Source of the DNA: Pseudoxanthomonas mexicana
Lineage (GTDB): Bacteria; Pseudomonadota; Gammaproteobacteria; Xanthomonadales; Xanthomonadaceae
Length of the DNA stretch: 64,000 bases
Assembly: GCF_001556105.1 (NCBI RefSeq)
Contig: NZ_LSIF01000008.1
Location: 1-64,000, forward strand
Direction of reading: 5' to 3'
The notes under the pieces are model-generated. The model worked only from the letters and a program-made list of their open reading frames with translations. It was not told the origin of the DNA and did no database searches. Positions 33,922 through 41,864 of the stretch are shown here, in pieces. Both the position numbers and the translations under genes were made by a program. The first letter of the stretch is position 1. Every line of letters begins with the position of its first letter.

Positions 33922-36669
33922 ATGAGCACGTCGGCGATCCGTGCGCTGGCGCTGTTCGACGAATACACGACGCTGCCGCCCATCGCGCGCGCGGAAGCGC
34001 TGGCCAGCCTGGCGAGGGACGATCCGGACACGCATGGCGCCCTGTCCCGCCTGCTGGCCTCCGACGCCGCCTTCGATGCCGGGCTGCAGCCGGATCCCTT
34101 GCAACGCTTCCCACGGGCCGCGCTTTTCGACAGCGCCTCCGCCTCCGCGCGGGATCCGCTGCTGGGCCGGCGCATGGGCGCGTGGCGCATCGAGCGACTG
34201 GTCAGCATCGGCGGCATGGGGGCCGTGTACGAGGCGCAACGCGACGACGGCCAGTACCAGCAGCGTGTCGCCCTGAAGTGCATCCGCCGCGAACTGTCCT
34301 CACCGCGACTGATAGAGGGCTTCCTGCGCGAGCGCGACACGCTGGCCGCGCTCGACCATCCCGGCATCGCCGGCCTGATCGATGGTGGCGTGGACGTGGA
34401 GGGTACGCCGTGGTTCGCCATGCGCTATGTGCAGGGCATGCAGATCGATGCCTGGTGCGACCAGCGGCGCGTGGACCTGCGGCAACGCGTCACGCTGCTG
34501 GTGCAGGTGTGCGACGCCTTGGCGTACGCGCATGCCCATGACGTGCTGCACCAGGACATCAAGCCGTCCAACGTGATGGTGACCGAGGACGGCCAGGCGC
34601 AGTTGCTCGACTTCGGCCTGACGGCCTCGCTGACCTCGCGGGGCGGCGCGCCACGGCTGGCGATGTCGCATGGCTACACCGCACCGGAAGCGCTGTCCGG
34701 CGAGTCGCCGCGCGCGACGGCCGACGTATGGTCGTTGGGGCGGCTGATGTACTGCCTGCTCGGCGGCATGCTGCCGCTGACGCGCTCACCGCTGCTGCTG
34801 GCCTTCAACGCGCAGGCCGAGGCCGACACCGCCGCGCCGCCCATGTCGCGTCTGGCCGCCACGCTGCCCATGGACGCCGCACGTGCGCGTGGCTGCACCA
34901 CGGTCGCGCAGCTGGCCAGGCGGCTGTCGGGCGATCTCGATGCCATTGCGTTGCGTGCCACCGATCCGCAGCCGGAAGCCCGCTACGCATCGATCTCCGA
35001 ACTGCGTGCGGACCTGCAGGCCTGGTTGCAGGCACGCCCCGTGCATGCACGCCAAGGCGGCATCGTGTACCGCCTGGCCCGTGGGGTGGCGCGCCATCGC
35101 GTGACGGCCATCGTTGCGGCGGTGTCCCTCGCCACCCTGGCCGTGGCCGGTGGCATGGCGACCTGGAACAGCCGGCGACTGGCACACGAAGCGGCCGAGA
35201 CGCGCGCGCTGTCGCAGGTCTTCGAACAAACCCTCGGCACGGCCACGCTGTCGGGCCTCGGTGCCACGCCGATGTCGTCGCACCAGTTGCTGGTCGATGC
35301 CGAGCGACGCATGCGCGCGATGGACCTGCGCGAGCATCCCGATGTGCAGGCGCGCGGATTGGCGGTGCTGGCACGCAACTACATGGCGATCGGCGATTAC
35401 GCACGCGCCACCGTGCTGGCGCAGGAAGCGCGCGCCTTGCAGCGCAACGATCCGGCCAGCACGGCCGCGACGCTGGCCGCGCTGCTCAATCTGCAAGGCA
35501 AACCCGCGCAGGCCGGGCAGGTGGCCCAGGCCGCCCTGATCGCCCTCGACGACGACACCCCGACCCCCGTCCGCCTGCAACTGCTGACCGAACAGGCACG
35601 CAGCCAATGGCACCTGCTACGGCGCGCGGACGCGCAACAGACGCTGGGAGAGGCATTGGCACTGGCCCGGCAAACCGGTGATGACGTGGCGCAAGCCGAG
35701 CTGCTGGTACTGCGCGGACAATGGTGGTTGCGGCAGACCCGGTTCGCTGAAGCGGAGGTCGACCTGCAAGCGGCGATCGCGCTGTCCCGCGATCGCGCGC
35801 CGCTGGTGGCCAATGCCGCGCGCTTCGTCGTCGCCCAGAACGTGATGGCGCTGGGCCACATGCAGGAAGGCCACGCGTTGCTCACCCGGCTGCTGGCGGA
35901 CTATCGACGCCAACTGGGCGATGGCCATCCCCTGGTAGGCCGCACGTGGCGCTTGCTGGCGCATGCCGATTGCGCGCTGGGCGCGTTCCAGGCCTGCCAG
36001 GCAGGACTGGACCGCGCCGAAGCCATCGTGCGCCGCGACTACGGCGAGCAACATCCGGAATACGCCGACCTGCTGCGCGTACGCGCGCTCGCGTCGCTGT
36101 TCGACCCCGGCAGCCGCGTCGACGGCACCGCCCTGCTGCGCCAGGCCGATGCGATCCTGCGTGCCGCCTATCCGCCCGACCACGACGACGTGCAGCGGGT
36201 GGAGTCGATGCTCGCGCGCCGCCTGCTCACCTTGCCGGCGCAGACACCGGAAGCGCGCCGCCGGCAGGTGGCCGAAGCGATCGACATGATGGAAAAGACA
36301 CTCGCACTGAGCCGACGCACCCGCTTGCCCCTGCCCGCGCTGCATCGGATCAGCCTGGTCGAAGCGCTGATGGAGCGCGACGGCCCCGGCGACCTCGCGT
36401 ACGCACGCCGTCTGCTGGATGAAAACACGGTACTGCTTCGCGCCTACGCACCGGACTTCGCGTGGCGGCGCTTCAACCAGGTGCTGGACGCACGACTGGC
36501 CCTGCGCGCCGGCGACCTGGAGCGCGCCGATGCGCAGTTGTCCGCCCTCGAAGCGGCGCTGCCGCAGCTGCCGGCGTCGAGCTTCCGGCCCGCATGGCGC
36601 GAGGAGTTGCAGAAGATGCGCGCTGATCTCACCGTCCAGCGCGGCCAACGCAACGACACCGACGGCTGA
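33922..36669 (+). CDS. Ser/Thr protein kinase with C-terminal TPR-like region
   Basis: A 915-residue kinase. A ~75-residue leader (RALALFDEYTTLPP, DPDTHGALSRLLASDA) precedes the catalytic domain. Gly-loop SIGGMGAVYEA (residues 95-105), ATP-binding Lys119 (VALKCIRR), catalytic loop HQDIKPSN (210-217; HQD replaces HRD, Asp212 kept), and DFG at 230-232 with APEAL later. A membrane helix near 390-412 (AIVAAVSLATLAVAGGMATW) is followed by about 500 helical TPR-like residues. This architecture is typical of kinases that partner TIGR02999 ECF sigma factors, but no sigma gene adjoins it here; one lies at 25409 with only a leader domain behind it. Confidence 0.92.
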   Translation: MSTSAIRALALFDEYTTLPPIARAEALASLARDDPDTHGALSRLLASDAAFDAGLQPDPLQRFPRAALFDSASASARDPLLGRRMGAWRIERLVSIGGMGAVYEAQRDDGQYQQRVALKCIRRELSSPRLIEGFLRERDTLAALDHPGIAGLIDGGVDVEGTPWFAMRYVQGMQIDAWCDQRRVDLRQRVTLLVQVCDALAYAHAHDVLHQDIKPSNVMVTEDGQAQLLDFGLTASLTSRGGAPRLAMSHGYTAPEALSGESPRATADVWSLGRLMYCLLGGMLPLTRSPLLLAFNAQAEADTAAPPMSRLAATLPMDAARARGCTTVAQLARRLSGDLDAIALRATDPQPEARYASISELRADLQAWLQARPVHARQGGIVYRLARGVARHRVTAIVAAVSLATLAVAGGMATWNSRRLAHEAAETRALSQVFEQTLGTATLSGLGATPMSSHQLLVDAERRMRAMDLREHPDVQARGLAVLARNYMAIGDYARATVLAQEARALQRNDPASTAATLAALLNLQGKPAQAGQVAQAALIALDDDTPTPVRLQLLTEQARSQWHLLRRADAQQTLGEALALARQTGDDVAQAELLVLRGQWWLRQTRFAEAEVDLQAAIALSRDRAPLVANAARFVVAQNVMALGHMQEGHALLTRLLADYRRQLGDGHPLVGRTWRLLAHADCALGAFQACQAGLDRAEAIVRRDYGEQHPEYADLLRVRALASLFDPGSRVDGTALLRQADAILRAAYPPDHDDVQRVESMLARRLLTLPAQTPEARRRQVAEAIDMMEKTLALSRRTRLPLPALHRISLVEALMERDGPGDLAYARRLLDENTVLLRAYAPDFAWRRFNQVLDARLALRAGDLERADAQLSALEAALPQLPASSFRPAWREELQKMRADLTVQRGQRNDTDG

Positions 36670-36742
36670 AGGACGCCGTCGCGTCCGGTAACGCCGCCGC
36701 GGCACGAACTGGAAGGAGTCCTGTTGCCCGCGGAGCCTTGTC

Positions 36743-37546
36743 ATGTGTGGTCATTGCACGGAGCGCGCCGCGTTGTCCGCGCGCCTGTCGATGAAGTCGG
36801 CAGGCCACGCGACGGATATCGACCCGCTGCTGTTGCCGGTGCACCTGCAGGAGGCGGACGACTGGCGGCATGTCCTCGCTGCGGCCGCACCCGGGGATGA
36901 CCTGGTCGTTGCGATCGTGGCGCTGTGCCGCAGCTGGTCGGAACGACTGGCGGGCGCGGCGTGTGCGCCCTTGCGCACGACGCTGGGGCCCGCACGGCAC
37001 GCGCGCCTGGGACAGTGGCTGTCCACGCTCGACCTGCCAGCTACGTGGACATGGCTGTGCGACACCGAAGGCGACCCGCCCGCGGTCGTGCCGCTGGAGG
37101 CCGCCCGCGCGGAACTCGACGCCTACCTCGCCGGCTGGCTGCACGTGCAGGAGAGCGTCGCGCCTGCCTGGGACGAGGCGATGCTGCACGAACGGCTGCC
37201 ACGCGTCTCGGTGGCGCTGGACCTCGTGCATCGCGATGCACCCGGCGACGACCGGCTGATCGCACTCGCACTGTCCTCCCCGGGTGCCGCGTCGCCGTTC
37301 AGCGCGATCGACCTGTGGCTGCAACGGCGTGCGATGCAGGCGGCGATCGCGTATCTCGGTCCTGCCTCCGTGCTGCCCATGCTGGTGCGGGGGCGCAGCG
37401 GCGCGCTGCTGGCGGCGGTGCTGCGCGATGGCCTGGACCGCCATGCGCTGCGCGCACTGGGCGAGGCGCTGGCGCAGCATCCTGACGATGGCACCGAGGG
37501 CACCCGCGACCTGCGCGCGGCGGTCGGACTGGCGTTGTCGGCTTAG
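36743..37546 (+). CDS. Hypothetical protein
   Basis: A 267-residue, mostly helical protein rich in Ala, Leu and Arg, without signal peptide or membrane spans. It starts with MCGHCTERAALSARL, whose CxxC pair could bind metal, and ends LRAAVGLALSA. Codon use matches the surrounding genes, so it is likely real. Repeated helical stretches (WERLAGAA-like, LLAAVLRDGLDRHALRALGEALAQH) recall helical-repeat scaffolds. It lies 73 bp after the kinase gene on the same strand and may be co-transcribed. No family recognised. Confidence 0.65.
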   Translation: MCGHCTERAALSARLSMKSAGHATDIDPLLLPVHLQEADDWRHVLAAAAPGDDLVVAIVALCRSWSERLAGAACAPLRTTLGPARHARLGQWLSTLDLPATWTWLCDTEGDPPAVVPLEAARAELDAYLAGWLHVQESVAPAWDEAMLHERLPRVSVALDLVHRDAPGDDRLIALALSSPGAASPFSAIDLWLQRRAMQAAIAYLGPASVLPMLVRGRSGALLAAVLRDGLDRHALRALGEALAQHPDDGTEGTRDLRAAVGLALSA

Positions 37547-37557
37547 CGCTCCACGCG

Positions 37558-39903
37558 TCAGTCGACGGTGCAGCGCACAGCGAACGTCACCCGTCCCCCC
37601 ATCGGCAGCAGGGGTACGGTGGCACCACCCGCCGTCAGCAACGCCGCCGATGCCGCCGGACAGGCCGCGCCTCCGGTGGCCGCACAGCTGTCCACCGCAC
37701 ACGCGCTCAGGCCCGTGCCGGGCACGTCACGCACCACCGTGCCGTCGGCCGCGACATTGCCGCCGGCATGCGTCACCGTGACCACGTAATCGATGCGCCC
37801 TCCCTTGACCACTTCGGCGACGGTGGCGGTCTTGCCGACCGCCACGTCCACGGTGCGTGGGGTGTTGACGAAGGTGCAGGTCAGGTCGTCGCCGGTCACG
37901 GGCGTCACCTGGAAACTGCGTCCCTGCCCCGGTGGCACGTCGGTGGTGCCGGTGATGCTGTTCACGCAGCTGTAGCGGGTGTCGTACAGCGACAGGTCCG
38001 CCACCGGCGTACCCGCTGCATTTTCCGACAGCGTGTAGGTGGTGCCGGCGGTCGCGACGAACGCCGTGGTCGACACGCTGTCGGCCGTGCCGCTGCTGCT
38101 CGCGCTGGGGCCGCCGTTGTCGATGGCCACGGTGAACTGGTCACTCGCCACCGCACGGCCTGCGATCGTCTTCACCAGCGTCAACCGCGGGGGCGCCAGT
38201 ACGCGCAACTCGGTGGTGTTGGTGCTGTCGTTGAAGACCTCGCCACTCGATGCGCCGGTGTAGCGCACCTGCGCGGTGTTGCGGACCACCGTGCCATCGG
38301 GCGCATCCTCGCGCACGCGTACGACGAAGCTCACCGTGGTGGCCGTGGGTTGGCCACCGACGCAGGTGGTGCAACGCAGGATGCCGCCCTGCAGGGCATC
38401 GGCGCCGGTGCCGATCCGGAATACCGCCGTGGCCGACGCCACCTCCGCCTGGTCGTCGCCCGATAGATCGGTCTTGGCACCGGTGTTCGCACCGGCCACG
38501 ACCTGCAGGCTGCCGGCTTCGTACACGGTGTCGGCAGGTACGGCGTCGCGGATCGTCACGTCGGCGGCATTGTCCAGTCCGGTGTTCTGCAACGCGATCG
38601 TGTAGCGGATACGGTCGCCCGCGCGCGCCTGGCCGGCAGGCAGCGCGGGATGCGTGAGGTTGGCCTGCGTCTTCGCCGTGGCGGCATCCACGGCAGGCTG
38701 GAATACATCGATCGCGGTGGTCAGCAGCGAGATCGCGTAACCCTCGCTGCTCGTGCGTGCGGTCAATGTCGCCGAGGTGGTGCCGTTGGCCAGTGCGACA
38801 TTGCCGGTGTTGGCCAGTTGCACGATGTCGGCATCGAAGCCCAGCGTGTTGGCGAGGTTGTTGTTGGCCAGGCTGCGCTGGCTCACCGTGTTGCCCAGGC
38901 GGCAGATGGTGGAGTTGAAGACGTCGCCCGCCGGATTGCAGGCATCGGACACGTTGACCGCCGCCGAGCCCTGGCCCTGGAAGGTGAAGCCGTCCGGCGC
39001 ACCGCGATCCCCATCCATCGCCATCCAGCCCAGTTGCGCGGCCACCGTGCCGCTCCACGGCGTACGGAAGCCGGAGACGGTCAGCGACACCTGGTTGACC
39101 GGGCTCGTACCGGTCGTGGCGATGGCCGCCAGGCCGTCGTTGATGGTGACGTTGCGCAGCGGACGCGACGGGTTCTGGATCACCAGCACCAGCGTCCAGC
39201 CACCGAAACGATTGGCCAGGCCCGTCTGCAGCGGCAGGTTGGCGACACGATACGTGCCGCTGCCACTGGCCTGCACGGCGTTCGTCACGTCGGCACGGCA
39301 GGTGTAGACATGATGGGGTTGCGGCGCCCCCCAGATGGTCGAGCGCGGCGACACGTCGCAACCGGCGGGCGATAGCGCCTGGTAGCCCAACCCAGGACGA
39401 CCGAAGCGGATCGCGGTCGTCGTCGGTGATGGGCTGGGCTGGCTGCCGGCGTTGCTGCTGACCAGGCCACCCCAGTACAGCAGCGCGCGCACGACCTGCG
39501 CACCGGCCGGCAGGTCGGCCGGCGCCAGGTTGGCACTGCTGGAATTGACGATGGTGGCGTCGCCCGCGTCGGTCGCCAGCTTCGTCGCCACCATCGTCTG
39601 GCTGTCGTTGGTAGCGCCCCCGCACGAGCCACTGGTGGTCGTGCAGGTCACGTTGGTGTTGGCGAGGAAGATCAGGTCGCCATTGAGCGTCGTCGTATAG
39701 CGCTGCTCAAAGGCGCGAAAGACCTGGGCCTGCGCGACGGGCGCGATGGCCGCCATGACCAACGCCAGCAGCAGCGAACCAAGTGCCACTCGCGTCCCGC
39801 TGCGTTCGCGTTCCGCAGCGCCACCGGCACAGCGCTCCCGCACGGGCACGTGCCCGTTCCATCCCCCTGTCGCACCTGCCATTCCCACCCCAATCCGTGA
39901 CAT
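37558..39903 (-). CDS. Secreted DUF11-repeat surface protein
   Basis: A 781-residue exported protein. An extended N-terminus of about 30 residues precedes the hydrophobic core of a signal peptide (LGSLLLALVMAAIAPVAQAQ). Residues to about 420 form a Ser/Thr/Asn-rich all-beta region (LLYWGGLVSS, WTLVLVIQNPSRPLRNVTINDGL). DUF11-type repeats follow (GDRIRYTIALQNTGLDNAADVTIRDAVP; later GRIDYVVTVTHAGGNVAADGTVVRDVP), plus a SpaA/prealbumin-like domain with paired Cys (RYSCVNSI, TCTFVNTP). This is typical of large cell-surface or adhesin-like proteins. The ATG at 39903 is chosen; another at 39912 is possible. No sorting signal is evident at the C-terminus. Confidence 0.85.
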   Translation of the reverse strand: MSRIGVGMAGATGGWNGHVPVRERCAGGAAERERSGTRVALGSLLLALVMAAIAPVAQAQVFRAFEQRYTTTLNGDLIFLANTNVTCTTTSGSCGGATNDSQTMVATKLATDAGDATIVNSSSANLAPADLPAGAQVVRALLYWGGLVSSNAGSQPSPSPTTTAIRFGRPGLGYQALSPAGCDVSPRSTIWGAPQPHHVYTCRADVTNAVQASGSGTYRVANLPLQTGLANRFGGWTLVLVIQNPSRPLRNVTINDGLAAIATTGTSPVNQVSLTVSGFRTPWSGTVAAQLGWMAMDGDRGAPDGFTFQGQGSAAVNVSDACNPAGDVFNSTICRLGNTVSQRSLANNNLANTLGFDADIVQLANTGNVALANGTTSATLTARTSSEGYAISLLTTAIDVFQPAVDAATAKTQANLTHPALPAGQARAGDRIRYTIALQNTGLDNAADVTIRDAVPADTVYEAGSLQVVAGANTGAKTDLSGDDQAEVASATAVFRIGTGADALQGGILRCTTCVGGQPTATTVSFVVRVREDAPDGTVVRNTAQVRYTGASSGEVFNDSTNTTELRVLAPPRLTLVKTIAGRAVASDQFTVAIDNGGPSASSSGTADSVSTTAFVATAGTTYTLSENAAGTPVADLSLYDTRYSCVNSITGTTDVPPGQGRSFQVTPVTGDDLTCTFVNTPRTVDVAVGKTATVAEVVKGGRIDYVVTVTHAGGNVAADGTVVRDVPGTGLSACAVDSCAATGGAACPAASAALLTAGGATVPLLPMGGRVTFAVRCTVD

Positions 39904-40093
39904 CAAACACATTTCTATGTCGGATGTTGTCACAGACGCGCGGGATTCGTGGCGACATCCGGCCACGTATCGCGACGGGCGGCGCACTGAAGACGCTGGA
40001 CGGTGCGCAAGGCAAGCCGCGCTCGACGCGTCGCATCACCTCACATTTTCATCCTTGCCGGCCGCGTTGGCCCTGTCGGTGTGGCGACGCGCC

Positions 40094-41560
40094 CTACAGC
40101 GACATGTAGAAAAGGTCTTCGCGCAGCGTCGCCGGATCCACCACCGCCTTGAGGTCCACCAGCATGCCCTCGCGGCGCAGCGACTGGTCGATCTGTTCAT
40201 GCAGCCTGCCCAGGAACTCCGGGTGCGGCACGGCCAGCACCAGCACATCGAGGTTGCCCCAGTCGGTCTCGTCTTCCAGCTCGATGCCGTACTCGCTCCT
40301 GCTTTCGTAGACATCGGCGCGGGGGTCGGCGACGTGGGCCTGGATGCCGTAGATGGCCAATGCCTGTGCCAGCTCCACCGCCCTGGAATCGCGGAGGTCC
40401 GGCACGCCTTCCTTGAAGGTGATGCCCATGATCCCCACGCGTGCACCGCGGATGCGCTTCTCCTGCGCCGCCATCTTCAGCACGATCTGGCTGGCGATAT
40501 AGGCCGGCATGCTGTCGTTGATCCGCCGCGCGGCCAGGATCAGGTCGGGGTGGTAACCGAGGTGCTGCGCCTTGTCGGCCAGGTAGCAGGGGTCGACACC
40601 AACGCAGTGCCCTCCCGCCAGGCCGGGCGTGAACGGGAGGAAGTTCCACTTGCTACCCGCGGCGTGCAGCACGTCGTGGGTACGGATGCCCAGCAACCCG
40701 CAGATCTTCGCCATCTCGTTGACCAGCGCGATGTTGACGTCGCGCTGCGTGTTCTCCAGCGCCTTCGCGGCCTCGGCCACCTTGATGGAGCTGGCGCGGT
40801 ACACGCCGGCGGTGACCACCGTTTCATACACGGCGGCGATCCGGTCCAGCGTCCTCGCATCCTGCGCCGACACCAGCTTGACGATGGATGCGAAACCTCG
40901 CTGCGCATCCCCGGGATTGAGCCGCTCCGGGCTGTAGCCCAGTTGGAAATCGATGCCGCAGCGCATGCCGCTGGCGCACTCCAGGGCCGGACCGCAGACC
41001 TCCTCGGTCGCACCCGGATATACCGTGGACTCGAACACCACGGTAGCGCCCGGCGGCATCACCTTGCCGATCGTCGCGCATGCGCTTTCCAGCAGGCAGA
41101 TGTCCGGCTTGCCGCCAGGGGTGAGCAGCGTCGGCACCGCGACGATGAAGAAGTTGCTGTCGGCCAGTGCCGCGGGATCGGAATGGAGGGCGAGTCGGCA
41201 CGTCGCCAGGTCGGCCTGCGCGACGTCGCCGATGCAGTCGATGCCCTTGCGCAGCGTCGACACGCGCGTCTCGTCCACGTCGAAACCGACCGTGGGGAAC
41301 TTGCCGGCCATCGCCACCGCCACGCGCAGGCCCACGTGGCCCAGCCCGACCACCGCGACCGACACGTCGGCCAGCAGGTCGGAGACATGCGGATGCGCCG
41401 CATGGCAGGCGGGCGGGAACACCGCGTCCGGGGCAACGTCCACCGCGTGGTCAACGTCCTCACCGGCGTCCTGCCGATCGCTGTAGAACGCCATGTCGTA
41501 CCGCGCGGCCGCGGCACGGTCCGGCTTCGCATGACATGAGGTGGTTTCGATGCGTTCCAT
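40094..41560 (-). CDS. UDP-sugar 6-dehydrogenase (TviB/WbpA-like nucleotide sugar dehydrogenase)
   Basis: A 488-residue NAD-dependent enzyme oxidising a UDP-N-acetylhexosamine to its uronic acid. NAD loop VAVVGLGHVGLRVAVAM; FVVAVPTLLTP-type segment (NFFIVAVPTLLTPGG); VVFESTVYPGATEEVCGPALE; LGYSPERLNPGD; and the catalytic cysteine in GGHCVGVDPCYLADKAQHLGY. This set matches the Vi-antigen TviB/WbpA class rather than Ugd. About 65 residues precede the Rossmann fold, longer than usual; the AGGAGG five bases before the ATG at 41560 nevertheless supports that start. No glycosyltransferase or capsule genes adjoin it. Confidence 0.93.
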   Translation of the reverse strand: MERIETTSCHAKPDRAAAARYDMAFYSDRQDAGEDVDHAVDVAPDAVFPPACHAAHPHVSDLLADVSVAVVGLGHVGLRVAVAMAGKFPTVGFDVDETRVSTLRKGIDCIGDVAQADLATCRLALHSDPAALADSNFFIVAVPTLLTPGGKPDICLLESACATIGKVMPPGATVVFESTVYPGATEEVCGPALECASGMRCGIDFQLGYSPERLNPGDAQRGFASIVKLVSAQDARTLDRIAAVYETVVTAGVYRASSIKVAEAAKALENTQRDVNIALVNEMAKICGLLGIRTHDVLHAAGSKWNFLPFTPGLAGGHCVGVDPCYLADKAQHLGYHPDLILAARRINDSMPAYIASQIVLKMAAQEKRIRGARVGIMGITFKEGVPDLRDSRAVELAQALAIYGIQAHVADPRADVYESRSEYGIELEDETDWGNLDVLVLAVPHPEFLGRLHEQIDQSLRREGMLVDLKAVVDPATLREDLFYMSL

Positions 41561-41864
41561 GATGTCCTCCTGGCCTGTGTCGGGTGTGAGCAGGTGCCGA
41601 CAAATCTGCGACGACGTTGGCGGAAGGTCACCGTCCGAACGGACGGCGCATGCGTCCCCTGCGCCCGTCCTGTCACTTTCCAAATATGAAGTCACACAAG
41701 ACGGGCGGTAGACGCAGCAGGCGTAAAGTTCCTCCGTCGCCGCCACCGCTGTTCGCCACGCACACGGGCACGGACAGCGCACGACACAGCAGGGCGCGCG
41801 AAGCGCGGGACGACTTCATGGCAGCCCGCCGGCGTCCCGTTGCACGTCGCGAAGGAAGCATTCC

